Assembly: GCA_016794985.1 (NCBI GenBank)
Contig: JAEUIQ010000021.1
Coordinates: forward strand, 186,001 to 250,000
DNA from: Planctomycetaceae bacterium
Lineage (GTDB): Bacteria > Planctomycetota > Planctomycetia > Pirellulales > Pirellulaceae
Reading direction: 5' to 3'
DNA: 64,000 nucleotides
Part shown: in pieces, positions 20,283-29,699 of the stretch
Numbering within the stretch: the first letter of the stretch is position 1
Layout: every line of letters starts with the position of its first letter
Made by a program: the position numbers and the translations under genes
The notes under the pieces: model-generated
The model's input: the letters and a program-made list of their open reading frames with translations, nothing else
The model's database searches: none
Told to the model about the DNA's origin: nothing

Positions 20283-20484
20283 AACGATCCATCCTGGGGG
20301 CCACAAGCGACCGAGTTAAACGCCTCTCTTATGAAGCATAGAGAGACAATTCGCCGACAATAAAAGCGAATTTGCTTGTCCAAGCGACCGGGCCAATCCA
20401 ATTATACCGATGTGATCGATTGTGTCGAAAAAATCGCCGAGCGCTCTGGCACAGCTCGGGCTAAAATCCACAAGGTCGCCCACG

Positions 20485-21666
20485 CTAAGAACGTGTTGCG
20501 ACGAGGCAAACTTCTTGACGATTGAAGATCAATTGGCGTCCACGGATATTGGGAAACCCCCAATCGGCGACCCGACTTTGCCAAACTTGCCAGTGCTCGA
20601 GCAACTTCGTGTCAGGCAGCTTAAGCGTCAACACCAATCCCTTCGGTTTGATGGAAGGGTGACTGACGAGGTCGGCAATCGTGTCCAAGACGTAGTTGGG
20701 CGGCAAGTTCGCATCGGACAACAACCAATCGCAATTCTTGATTTCTTGCCGGCGAACCTCACGGCCCCGCCGACGAATGTGCGTGAAATTGGGATGAGTG
20801 GCAATCACTGGGTCGATATCCGCCGGATCGATGCCAATCACCCGCAAGTCTTGCTCCAATAGCCACTGACAACTCCCACCAGGGGCTGATCCAATCTCGA
20901 CACAAGTTTGGCCCGGTCGCAAGTGGAGACCAGCCCAACTGACTGCTTCACGGATCTTAAAATAGGCTCGACTGATCGGCGGGACGGTTGTTGGCACCAA
21001 GGGAATCACGCCACCAGACCACCTTTGATGGCTGCGGCGAACTTCGTGTTGCCCAATGAAGATTTGACTCGGCTCCAACAGACAAAGATCCAATATCCGC
21101 TGGCCAAAGTCAGCATTCTGATTGCAGCGAACGCCGGGAGGAACTAACGCAGCCGCTTGCAACGCAGCGGTGAGACGCGATACAAATTTCTCCCACCCAA
21201 TTGCCGGTTCACGCCCCGGTTGGCGGCTCGAGTTGGTCGCCGGCAACAAGCCATCGCGGACCCACAAATGAGCACCGTCCCAGGGACCCAATCGATTGCC
21301 AATTACTTGCGAAACGGTGGCCTCGATGAGGTGCTTCGTTACGGTTGAATCGCTAAATCGCTCTTCGTCACGCATCGACTCGCCGAACTCTTTTGCACCC
21401 CATCGCTGGTCGTTTTGTTCGCCAAGCTGCTCCGCTTCGTGTGCTTCCGTCGGAACTTTGACATGAGCCAAACTGGTGCCAAAGGTGCGCGCCAAGATAC
21501 TCCGTGGTTCGAAACCGGCGATGCCGGCTGCGGAGTCTGGCAGCTTGAAGGTGACGAGACCTCTTCGTGAAAAAGCCAATCGGGCTTCTGGAACTTGAAG
21601 CAGGTAATCCGATTTGACCAATGGTTCCATACCAGATTGGCATGTGACAAACAGATAATTGGCCAT
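20485..21666 (-). CDS. RlmM-like rRNA 2'-O-ribose methyltransferase
   Basis: The 393-residue protein (ATG 21666) has an N-terminal THUMP-like region (MANYLFVTCQSGMEPLVKSD) and a C-terminal FtsJ-type Rossmann methyltransferase. The SAM-binding loop is VEIGSAPGGSCQWLL, and the catalytic K-D-K-E tetrad can be placed at RAYFKI, LLSDANLPP, LTLKLPDTK and RQEVCLV. The architecture matches RlmM, which methylates C2498 of 23S rRNA, but substrate identity is inferred. It acts in the cytoplasm. It starts 5 bases after the stop of the zinc-ribbon membrane protein, so the two are co-transcribed. Downstream 202 bases separate it from the ABC exporter. Confidence 0.82.
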   Translation of the reverse strand: MANYLFVTCQSGMEPLVKSDYLLQVPEARLAFSRRGLVTFKLPDSAAGIAGFEPRSILARTFGTSLAHVKVPTEAHEAEQLGEQNDQRWGAKEFGESMRDEERFSDSTVTKHLIEATVSQVIGNRLGPWDGAHLWVRDGLLPATNSSRQPGREPAIGWEKFVSRLTAALQAAALVPPGVRCNQNADFGQRILDLCLLEPSQIFIGQHEVRRSHQRWSGGVIPLVPTTVPPISRAYFKIREAVSWAGLHLRPGQTCVEIGSAPGGSCQWLLEQDLRVIGIDPADIDPVIATHPNFTHIRRRGREVRRQEIKNCDWLLSDANLPPNYVLDTIADLVSHPSIKPKGLVLTLKLPDTKLLEHWQVWQSRVADWGFPNIRGRQLIFNRQEVCLVATRS

Positions 21667-21671
21667 TGTTT

Positions 21672-22844
21672 TTAGTGCCAAATCCAACAATTGGGAAGCG
21701 ACTTTTGCAAACGAGCGACTTCCGTCTTGCTTATCGCGGTACCGACCAGAACCAGGCATCTTAACGAGCGGAGATAATGCAGTGGTTTGGTACCTCGATC
21801 AGTCAATGGGCATCCCGAAACGTCGATTACTTCCGAATTGGTCAATTGCTCTTGTTGAACCAAGGTGTTGTCGTTGATGTTCTTGCCCCGCAGATCCAGG
21901 ATACTACGTTTATTCTCTTCGTCTGCCGGTTCATACGACCAATTTCGCTTTCGCGCAAAATAAAGAACTAGCAACCAAAAACCACGCTGCCACCAACGCA
22001 ACGAATAGCTGAGGTTGGAACAGGCTCGATGGCAGGCGTAAGCAACATAGGCGTACAGCAGGGAAATCAAACCGGCCGCAATACTAATTCCGGCCCAGGC
22101 GTACTGCGGCGAGGTCATCATCGTCAGGCCATAAATGACCCCGACAAACATGGCCACCGTGACGTGCAACGCGATTGCCAGAAACAATGGTTTGACCCCA
22201 CTGAAAGCCGTCGCGACAACCCAGCGATTGAAGCCCACCGGATTGCGAAGTTTGAACGCCGTACTGCCGATTCCTGCCGGCGGAGTCAGGTCTGCCAAAC
22301 AAGCCGGACATTTCGGTTGCGCTTCCACCAAGAGCGTTCCGCAATTGTAGCAACGGATCGGAGTCGGACGTTCGCCGCGAGGCTGTGTCGGCAGCGGACC
22401 AGAAGTACTAGGTTTTACCTTCTTTTCAACAGGCGGCCCGTTGGCCCGCGAATCCGCGGGCGTCGATCGGGACGAATCTTTCCCAGCGCCTACCGCCGGA
22501 TTCGAGGCTGTGGGGCCGTTGTTCGTCTTCCCGTTCGCGGTTGAAGTGCCTTGGCCGTTGGAATTGGCCTTTCCATTTTGAGATTGCCCACCATAACCTG
22601 AATTCCGTTCCGCTAGTTTTCGGGCATGTTGTTTGACAGCATTGGGATCGGCTACGGGTTGACCGGTGTCGGCCCAAACATGTCGATGGCTCGTGCCAAC
22701 GCGGATCGAGTTTTGGCATTTCGGACAACGAGTCACTTTCGCCAACAAAGAATCGTCGCAGGTGAACGTATGGTCACAATACGCAAACGTCCCCGTCGTT
22801 GGGTCGTAACCCGTCTCATTTTCACAGACGATGCGGATGGTCAT
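21672..22844 (-). CDS. Zinc-ribbon membrane protein with C-terminal leucine-rich segment
   Basis: The 390-residue protein has two Cys clusters: an N-terminal one (C7, YCDHTFTC, RCPKCQN) and a central zinc ribbon (RCYNCGTLLVEAQPKCPACL). Between them is a low-complexity Asn/Gly/Ser/Pro linker of about 100 residues. Then come three or so membrane helices (VKPLFLAIALHVTVAMFVGV, the following ISIAAGLISLLYAYVAYAC, and GFWLLVLYFA), and finally a stretch resembling leucine-rich repeats (SILDLRGKNINDN, VIDVSGCPLTDRG, LRCLVLVGTAIS). I do not recognise it as a named family; planctomycetes have many such mosaics. It precedes the RlmM-like gene by 5 bases, probably as an operon partner without obvious functional link. 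Confidence 0.7.
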   Translation of the reverse strand: MTIRIVCENETGYDPTTGTFAYCDHTFTCDDSLLAKVTRCPKCQNSIRVGTSHRHVWADTGQPVADPNAVKQHARKLAERNSGYGGQSQNGKANSNGQGTSTANGKTNNGPTASNPAVGAGKDSSRSTPADSRANGPPVEKKVKPSTSGPLPTQPRGERPTPIRCYNCGTLLVEAQPKCPACLADLTPPAGIGSTAFKLRNPVGFNRWVVATAFSGVKPLFLAIALHVTVAMFVGVIYGLTMMTSPQYAWAGISIAAGLISLLYAYVAYACHRACSNLSYSLRWWQRGFWLLVLYFARKRNWSYEPADEENKRSILDLRGKNINDNTLVQQEQLTNSEVIDVSGCPLTDRGTKPLHYLRSLRCLVLVGTAISKTEVARLQKSLPNCWIWH

Positions 22845-23052
22845 GCGTGACTAGACCCGTTAAAGTTCTCCTGGTCGTCCGGTTCTCGCTCTCATTGCGA
22901 CATCCAAACGAAATCACGGCACGAGACGCCTGATTTGAATGGAAGGAATCGGACGGAATGCGTTGCCGCTAGCCAGGTATTATGCTCTGGAATGTGCCAA
23001 AAGTGAAGTATTCATCCGCTACTCGATCGTCATCTGCTTAGAAGGATAGGTT

Positions 23053-24525
23053 ATGCGGGATGTACCAGAGATTCGAGTGCGGGTCGTGCGGGATGGACCG
23101 GTTGTAACGGATCGGAAATATGTTCTTTACTGGATGGTCGCCCATCGCCGCTTGAATTGGAACTTTTCTCTGCAACGAGCCGTGACTTGGTGCGAACGAC
23201 TCCGTTTGCCGTTAGTGATTTTCGAGCCCCTCCGCTGCGATTACGCTTGGGCCAGCGATCGTCTGCATTGGTTCTTCATACAAGGAATGAAAGATCAAAA
23301 GCTCGCTTTGGACGACACCAGTGTATTCTACTACCCTTATCTTGAACCGAAAGTCGGAGCGGGGCGAGGGTTATTGGCGGCGCTTTCACAAGACGCCGCG
23401 GTCATTGTTACCGACGACTACCCCTGCATCTTTGTGCCGCAAATGATTCACGCGGCAGGGGAGCAAGTATCGTGTCGTCTGGAGGCCGTCGATAGCAACG
23501 GAGTCTTGCCGTTGCGTTTGGCCGAAAAGACTTATGCCAGAGCCGTCGATTTTCGCCGTTTCATGCATCGCTCGATTACAACTCAATTGGCCGAATTACC
23601 TCTGGCTGAGCCAATGAATCGACTGCCCCACACCCAGCCTCCCGTCATAGATTCAAAGATACTTGCGCGGTGGCCGGTCGCGCCGGTGTCCGAGATGACC
23701 GTTGGCGACTTGGCTAATCTTCCGATCGATCATTCCATGACGCCCGTCACGACCATCGGTGGCAGCCAAGCCGCCCAGCGAAGGTTAGCGGAGTTTTTGT
23801 CGCGCAAGCTAAACGATTACGAAAAGCAGCGACGCAATGTGGACCAGATTGGGACCAGCCAACTCTCGCCATATTTGCGCTATGGACATGTCTCAGCCCA
23901 CGAAGTCGTTACCCGAGTGTTGGAATATGGCGACTGGTCTCCCGAACGGATCAATCCGAAAAAAATCAGCTCGAACCAGGGTTTTTGGGGTTTAGACGAA
24001 GCTTCCGAGTCGTTTCTCGATGAACTGATCACTTGGCGCGAGTTGGGGTTCAACATGTGTTGTCGTGAACCAAATTATGACCAGTACGAAAGTTTACCCA
24101 ACTGGGCCAAGCAGACACTAGAAAAACATCGCACCGATCAACGTCCAGCCACCTACGAGTTGGAGCAATTTGAACATGCGCAAACTTACGACAAAATCTG
24201 GAACGCCGCACAACGTCAGTTAGTGCAAGACGGGATTATTCACAACTATTTGCGAATGCTGTGGGGCAAAAAGATTTTGCATTGGTCAAGTTCGCCACAA
24301 CGTGCGCTTGAGATCATGATCCACTTGAACAACAAGTATGCAATTGACGGTCGTGACCCCAATAGCTATTCCGGAATCTTCTGGGTCTTGGGGCGCTATG
24401 ATCGAGCCTGGGGCCCCGAACGCGAAGTTTTTGGCCAGATCCGTTACATGACTTCCGACAGTACCGAGAAAAAAATAAACCTGAAGTCCTACCTTCAGCG
24501 GTACTCCGATTCGGTGCTGCAATAG
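23053..24525 (+). CDS. phr: Class II deoxyribodipyrimidine photolyase
   Basis: The 490-residue flavoprotein repairs cyclobutane pyrimidine dimers with blue light. Class II marks are KYVLYWMVAHRRLNWNFSLQ at the N-terminus, RYGHVSAHEVV, FLDELITWRELGFNMC, and the C-terminal FAD/DNA-binding blocks NYLRMLWGKKILHWS, DGRDPNSYSGIFWVLGRYDRAWGPEREVFG and the final RYMTS-x7-K region. ATG follows AGGA by six bases. It stands alone, convergent with the VPS10-like gene. A photolyase suits an organism exposed to light in surface water, which fits marine or freshwater planctomycetes. Confidence 0.95.
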   Translation: MRDVPEIRVRVVRDGPVVTDRKYVLYWMVAHRRLNWNFSLQRAVTWCERLRLPLVIFEPLRCDYAWASDRLHWFFIQGMKDQKLALDDTSVFYYPYLEPKVGAGRGLLAALSQDAAVIVTDDYPCIFVPQMIHAAGEQVSCRLEAVDSNGVLPLRLAEKTYARAVDFRRFMHRSITTQLAELPLAEPMNRLPHTQPPVIDSKILARWPVAPVSEMTVGDLANLPIDHSMTPVTTIGGSQAAQRRLAEFLSRKLNDYEKQRRNVDQIGTSQLSPYLRYGHVSAHEVVTRVLEYGDWSPERINPKKISSNQGFWGLDEASESFLDELITWRELGFNMCCREPNYDQYESLPNWAKQTLEKHRTDQRPATYELEQFEHAQTYDKIWNAAQRQLVQDGIIHNYLRMLWGKKILHWSSSPQRALEIMIHLNNKYAIDGRDPNSYSGIFWVLGRYDRAWGPEREVFGQIRYMTSDSTEKKINLKSYLQRYSDSVLQ

Positions 24526-24540
24526 GTTGTGAGACACGCG

Positions 24541-24582
24541 CGATCAGACCACATGGTCCGTGGTGGCCACTCGATCTGATCG
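24541..24582. other. Inverted repeat between convergent genes
   Basis: CGATCAGA (24541-24548) is perfectly complementary to TCTGATCG (24575-24582), with further partial pairing inside (CCAC with GTGG). It sits between the stops of the photolyase (24525) and the VPS10-like gene (24599). There is no T-run, so it could be a factor-dependent or simple 3'-end structure. Confidence 0.4.
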
Positions 24583-24598
24583 CCGATCTTCACTCGAA

Positions 24599-27500
24599 TC
24601 AACGGTCCGAGAATTCGAGTGGTTCTCGATCCGCCTCGGCAGCCTGTGGCTCGTCATCAACGAATTCTTCTTCCTCGCCTCGGCCACTTGGTGGCGATGG
24701 ATAATTCGGATCGCCAACGATCGTGAGGATCTCGGTGGCGATTTCGCCGTCCACAATCAACTCAACCAAATAGGTTCCGTTCGCAGCAATGCCGAGACCG
24801 CGTCCGGCAAACCCAGCACCACCACGTCCGCCGCCTGACCCACCGCCTGGCCCGCCAGCACCTGGCCCGCCAGCACCTGGCCCGCCGCCACCGCCTGGCC
24901 CGCCAGCACCTGGCCCGCCAGCACCGCCCGGCCCGCTTGGACGTGGTCCACCGGAGGCCGCTGGCCCAGTTCGTAAATTCCAATCAATCTTGTTCAATCC
25001 GGCGGCAGTCGACCCTTCCGAACGGAACAGTTCCCGGCCTCGAATGTCCTTGACCACGACCACCGCGGATCCAGCGGGTCGGGCCAAAGTGTAATAGAAC
25101 TCCGCCGCTTTGCTGGGGGTCCGCGCTTGGAATTCGCGAGTGGTGTTGCTGCCGCGTTCGGGCAGCGACCGCCAGCGAGTGACTTGATTGGGTTTCAACA
25201 AGTTGGCCGTCTTTGCGATTCCTTCAGCCGTCAACTGACGAAGTGGAGTCACGTCTAAGACCCAAATGCTGCGACCATGTGTACCTGCCAACAACTCGCC
25301 ACTTGTTGGGTGTTGAGCCAATTCATGCACGGCGACAGTCGGCAGTGAGGAGAATTTGCTCCAACTCAAGCCTCGGTCGACACTGACCCATGTCGAAAAT
25401 TCGCAACCCAAATACAAGATATTTTGATTGACGATATCTTCCCGAATCACCCAAGCGATTCCGGCAGTCGCCGGCAAGTTTGCCTTCAACGACTTCCAAG
25501 TCTTGCCAAAATCTTCTGTGGCGAAAACATAGATTTCGTCGTCGTTGCTACGATGTCCATCCAACGTGATATAGCAACGACCTGCGGCATAACGCGACGC
25601 TTCGATACTTGAAACCCAGCGGGGGCCCGGAACCAAACTCCCGAGCGAACCGGGTGCAACTGCCCCCGGTTGTTGGGCGGGTGCTGCCGGCGCTGCTGTA
25701 TCCTGAGCCGGTGTCGTTGTAGCAGGCGTTTCCTGAGCCGGCGTGCTTGTAGCAGGTGCTTCCTGAGCCGGCGTGGTTGTAGCCGGCGTGGTTGTAGCAG
25801 GCGTTTCCTGAGCCTGTGTCGTTGTAGCAGGTGCATCCTGAGCCGGCGTGCTTGTAGCAGGCGTTTCCTGAGCCGGCGTGGTTGTAGCGGGTGTCGTTGT
25901 AGGTGGCGTTTCCTGAGCCGGTGTTGTTGTAGCAGGTGTTTCCTGAGCTGGTGCGGTTGCTGGTGAAGGTTCCGCGGTTACGGGTTGCTGCACAGCCGGA
26001 ACTTCTGCGGCCGGAACTTCTGCGGCCGGTGCAGCTGCTTGGTTCGGCGTGTTTGTTGGCTGCGGAGTGGGTGCGGATTCTTGAACCGGCGTAGCCTGCG
26101 AAGTTGTGGGCGTAGCCGACGAAGTTGTCGGTGTTGTGGCTGGTTCTTGTTGGCTTGCCGTCGCGGTCCCTGGTAAAAAGGATGTCATCACCAACGGTCG
26201 AACCGGCGGACGCTTCTTGGCCGAAATCGTCAATGTTTCACCATTCGGCAAGGGGAGCTGCGCCGACATCTCTTGGTCTTTAAGTTGGAACTCCGGTTGA
26301 ATTGGGCCGAACGGCGTTTCAATGGTGAATTTGAGCGTTTGCTTTTCACGATCGAACTGCGGCTCGATCATGTCCATAGCGCCTTCTTCGGAATTTAGTC
26401 GGCCAGCGACAACTCCGGCGTTGTCCATCGTTACAGACATTTCGAATTCGCCTGAAATCTCGCCACCCGAGGTGCTAAATTGACCTTCCCAAACTCCCGA
26501 TAACGGGTCAGATTTCACAATGTCTTCAGTTTTCTGCTCTTCAGTTTTAGCTTCTTCAGCCTTGGCTTCTTCAGATTTGGCTTCTTCAGATTTGGCTTCT
26601 TCAGATTTGGCTTCGCTGGCGGCTGGATCGGTTACCGGTCGAGTTGGCCGTCGCGAAGATCCTGGCGTACGTGGGCCGCGTGGGGATCTTGGTGTTCGCG
26701 GCGCTGTATTCGCTTCCGGGTTTGTCGCTGGCGGAGTTTCGCTTGCAGCGGCAGGATCCGTTGGTGAAGCGGGTGCAGCAGTCGTTGGTGTCTCGTTGGC
26801 CGGAGCGGTTTCTGGCGAAGCGGCCGCCTTCGGAACGTGATAAATGGGTTCCCAAGTTTGACCACCGTTTTGGGTCACCCACACCGCGCCATCCGTCGTC
26901 CCAGCGTAAATAACACCAGCGCGGACTGGCGATTCGGCAATTGCACTGCCGGACCCCTCGTTAGAGTTGGTGATGTCTGGGGAAATTGCTTCGATCGAGG
27001 TACCGCGGTTGTACGACCGGAATACGTAGTTTCCGGCGCTGTAATGGATGCGACTATTGTGCGGTGACAAGATAAAAGGGGTCTTCCAATTGAAGCGATA
27101 GGAAACACCCTGCGGCGGCTGCGGGCGAATTGAGCCGCGTTCACCGGTGCGCAAATTGAAACGCGACATCGCACCGTTTTGACTTTCGGCGTACAACTGA
27201 TCTGGATCCTCGGCATCAACCAAACAAACAAAGCCGTCACCACCGCCGATTCGGAACCAATCGCTGTTCAGCGTGGCACCGGTTCGGCTGCGTCTGGGGC
27301 CGCCCCATGAACCATTGTCTTGCAGCCCGCCATAAACCTTGTAGTCGGGAGTGTTGTCGATGCCGATATGGTAAAACTGACCAATTGCAAAATGGTTGTG
27401 ATGATCCCAAGTCTTCATGCGATCATGCGTGACATACACTCCACCATCGTTGCCCAAAATGATATGCCGTGAATCTTTCGGATCAATCCACATGGCATGA

Positions 27501-29413
27501 TGATCCACGTGAACTTCATTGCCGTGTCCATCACCCGTAAATGTGATTCCGCCGTCGCTCGATTTATACAAAGAGGTACCGAGAACGTAGAGATTCTTTT
27601 CGTCGACGGGATCGACTCGAACTTGGCTGTAGTACATGGGACGGGGATTGACGCTATTGATCCGAGTCCATGTTTCGCCGGCGTCCGTGCTGCGATAAAC
27701 GCCACCGTATTGATAGCCTTCGGGTCCCTGTAAATCCTGGACGTTTTCGCGTTGCCCACCCAAGGAGGCTGCGAAGGGACGCGGAGGTGAACCACGTTGA
27801 GCTTGAACTTGAACAGGACGCATCACCAAATTGACAGTCGCCTCCACCTTCTGGCCGTCGCGAACGATCACCAATTTGACTTCCCCAGCCGCTTGTTTAC
27901 GAGCCAAAAACTTCGTCATATCTTCCGCCTTGATAATCAACTGATCATCCATTTGTAGAAGAATATCGCCAGTCTTTAGCACCGCGGCTGAGGGACCATC
28001 CGCCACGACCTCGGTCACGCGAACCCCTACGTCAGCGGCCTCATTACGAATTCCCAGGTAGGCTGTTTCTGCCGGTCCACTACCAATCTGTTCGGACTCG
28101 ATAATGGCGTACAAATGGTCCGGGTTCGAACGCGACCAATCCAGGCCAATTCGCCCTAAGTTGCATGTTGGCAGTCCTTGGGTCAATTTCTTCCAAGTCT
28201 TGCCGCCGTCCGTGGTTTTGTGCAGCCCCGAACCGGGACCAAACTTCTTGACCGGGTCGTTACCGTCAAAGCCATCCCGCAGTCGCTCATAAGTTGCCGC
28301 CACCAGAATGTCTGGGTTTGTCGGGTGCATCTTCAGATCGATGATGCCGGTCAAGTCGTCGATGTACAGAACCTTTTCCCAAGTCTTGCCACCATCCATC
28401 GTCTTGAAAACACCACGTTGTTCATTGTTCCCCCACAGTCGCCCTAACGCGCCGACATACGCAATATTGGAATCGGTCGGATGCAGTGCAATGCGCCCAA
28501 TCTGGAACGTCCCATCCAAGCCCAAGTGTTGCCAAGTCTTGCCACCATCGTTTGAACGATAGACACCATTGCCCCAGGACACACTGTTACGAGGGTTGGC
28601 TTCACCCGTCCCCACCCAAACGATGTTGTCATCTTGCGGAAAAACTTGGACATCGCCAATCGATACAACGACTTCGCGATCGAATTGAAATTCGAAAGAG
28701 TAGCCATTATTGACGGTCTTGAGCAAACCACCCGACGCCGAAGCTGCCCACCATTTGTAAGGATCCTGTTGAGAAACGGCTAAAGCTGTGATCCGACCAC
28801 TCATATTGGCCGGTCCAATGGACTCCCATTTGAATTGGTCCATCCAGGCCGCTGGAATGGTTGTGGCGGTCGTTGGAGCCGGTTCGACACGCGGACCTGC
28901 GCCTCGACCTCGACCTTGTCCTCGCCCCTCAGGTCCGCGACCTTCGCCTTCTGGTGCTTGACCCGATTCTGATTCTTGGCTCGAAGTTGATTCTGAACGA
29001 GTCGCAGCCTGGGCTTGGGTGGCAGAAGTTGTTCCTTCGGCACTGCCGGTAGCTGCTGGCTCTTGTGGCTGCGAACTCGAGGTCTCGGTCGCACTCGCCT
29101 GAGCGGGCTGTTGCCCCGACCTTGGTCGCCCCGAACCACGGCGCGGCCCAGTTCCTTGTCTGCCGGAGCCCGCTTCCCGCCGACCGGCCGCACCTTCCTG
29201 TTGTCCCGCACCACCGCCACTACCGCGTTGTTCTCGTTCCACGGCGGAAGCTGGTTGTTGCGCTTCTTGTTCTTGAACAAACGCCGCAAATTCGACCCGA
29301 GACACAACGTTGGAGTGGACGACTTCCACCTGCCAGAAAAGACCAACGCTTAAGATTCCGAGCGTCAAAAACCAGTTCTTGGCGCGAGTCAAAATCGGCG
29401 GGGACGTCAACAT
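24599..29413 (-). CDS. Giant exported VPS10/BNR propeller protein with PDZ domain
   Basis: The 1604-residue protein starts at ATG 29413 (GGAG eight bases upstream) with a signal or anchor helix (WFLTLGILSVGLFWQ). Residues about 30-150 are low-complexity (Gln/Ala/Gly/Arg). From about 165 to 870 are sortilin/VPS10-type BNR repeats (S-x-D-x-G-x-T-W, as in YRSNDGGKTWQHL, FKTMDGGKTWEKV, YRSTDAGETWTRI), interrupted at about 450-525 by a PDZ-like domain (AAVLKTGDILLQMDDQLI). Residues about 870-1250 are an insert: Pro/Ala linkers, KSEEA repeats, a small beta domain around GVWEGQFSTSGGEISGEF, and PAQETPATTT repeats. BNR repeats resume (YVFATEDFGKTWKSL), and a Gly-rich tail follows. It is extracytoplasmic; family members are called glycosyl hydrolases or sialidase-like, but the real function is unknown. 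Confidence 0.85.
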   Translation of the reverse strand: MLTSPPILTRAKNWFLTLGILSVGLFWQVEVVHSNVVSRVEFAAFVQEQEAQQPASAVEREQRGSGGGAGQQEGAAGRREAGSGRQGTGPRRGSGRPRSGQQPAQASATETSSSQPQEPAATGSAEGTTSATQAQAATRSESTSSQESESGQAPEGEGRGPEGRGQGRGRGAGPRVEPAPTTATTIPAAWMDQFKWESIGPANMSGRITALAVSQQDPYKWWAASASGGLLKTVNNGYSFEFQFDREVVVSIGDVQVFPQDDNIVWVGTGEANPRNSVSWGNGVYRSNDGGKTWQHLGLDGTFQIGRIALHPTDSNIAYVGALGRLWGNNEQRGVFKTMDGGKTWEKVLYIDDLTGIIDLKMHPTNPDILVAATYERLRDGFDGNDPVKKFGPGSGLHKTTDGGKTWKKLTQGLPTCNLGRIGLDWSRSNPDHLYAIIESEQIGSGPAETAYLGIRNEAADVGVRVTEVVADGPSAAVLKTGDILLQMDDQLIIKAEDMTKFLARKQAAGEVKLVIVRDGQKVEATVNLVMRPVQVQAQRGSPPRPFAASLGGQRENVQDLQGPEGYQYGGVYRSTDAGETWTRINSVNPRPMYYSQVRVDPVDEKNLYVLGTSLYKSSDGGITFTGDGHGNEVHVDHHAMWIDPKDSRHIILGNDGGVYVTHDRMKTWDHHNHFAIGQFYHIGIDNTPDYKVYGGLQDNGSWGGPRRSRTGATLNSDWFRIGGGDGFVCLVDAEDPDQLYAESQNGAMSRFNLRTGERGSIRPQPPQGVSYRFNWKTPFILSPHNSRIHYSAGNYVFRSYNRGTSIEAISPDITNSNEGSGSAIAESPVRAGVIYAGTTDGAVWVTQNGGQTWEPIYHVPKAAASPETAPANETPTTAAPASPTDPAAASETPPATNPEANTAPRTPRSPRGPRTPGSSRRPTRPVTDPAASEAKSEEAKSEEAKSEEAKAEEAKTEEQKTEDIVKSDPLSGVWEGQFSTSGGEISGEFEMSVTMDNAGVVAGRLNSEEGAMDMIEPQFDREKQTLKFTIETPFGPIQPEFQLKDQEMSAQLPLPNGETLTISAKKRPPVRPLVMTSFLPGTATASQQEPATTPTTSSATPTTSQATPVQESAPTPQPTNTPNQAAAPAAEVPAAEVPAVQQPVTAEPSPATAPAQETPATTTPAQETPPTTTPATTTPAQETPATSTPAQDAPATTTQAQETPATTTPATTTPAQEAPATSTPAQETPATTTPAQDTAAPAAPAQQPGAVAPGSLGSLVPGPRWVSSIEASRYAAGRCYITLDGHRSNDDEIYVFATEDFGKTWKSLKANLPATAGIAWVIREDIVNQNILYLGCEFSTWVSVDRGLSWSKFSSLPTVAVHELAQHPTSGELLAGTHGRSIWVLDVTPLRQLTAEGIAKTANLLKPNQVTRWRSLPERGSNTTREFQARTPSKAAEFYYTLARPAGSAVVVVKDIRGRELFRSEGSTAAGLNKIDWNLRTGPAASGGPRPSGPGGAGGPGAGGPGGGGGPGAGGPGAGGPGGGSGGGRGGAGFAGRGLGIAANGTYLVELIVDGEIATEILTIVGDPNYPSPPSGRGEEEEFVDDEPQAAEADREPLEFSDR
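24827..24948 (-). repeat. In-gene repeat encoding Gly/Pro/Ala tail
   Basis: Nearly identical 15-18-base units (CCTGGCCCGCCAGCA and variants on the + strand) encode runs of GGPGAGGPGG near the C-terminus of the VPS10-like protein (about residues 1489-1530). Such repeats are prone to length change. Confidence 0.8.
25703..25963 (-). repeat. 30-base in-gene repeat encoding PAQETPATTT units
   Basis: About eight imperfect copies of a 30-base unit encode PAQETPATTT and close variants (PATSTPAQ, PAQDAPATTT, PAQEAPATS), around residues 1150-1237 of the VPS10-like protein. The Pro/Thr composition suggests an extended, possibly glycosylated linker. Confidence 0.8.
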
Positions 29414-29699
29414 TATGGTTGCTCCGGGTGGTCGAAACGAAACGGCTGTTTCAATGATTCTTGGCATCAGCAAAACTAAAAGTTTGCTTGGAACCAAGTC
29501 GCTAGGATAACCAACAACAACCCCGGCGCGAGCCTAGCAGCTCAAAAAAAATGAGGCTTTTTTAGCGCTCCGGTGCGGAAATCCGATCATGCATCCCCAC
29601 GAACCGGTCAGCCGATTGTCTTGGATCGCTCCGCGGTCCGAATGATTGCGATTTCTGGAATCACGCTCCATGACCATCTGCCGTGGATCAACTCGTGGT

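Noticed and set aside
24789..25094. Proline-rich forward ORF opposite the VPS10-like tail
   Set aside because: It is the antisense reading of the Gly-rich coding repeat.
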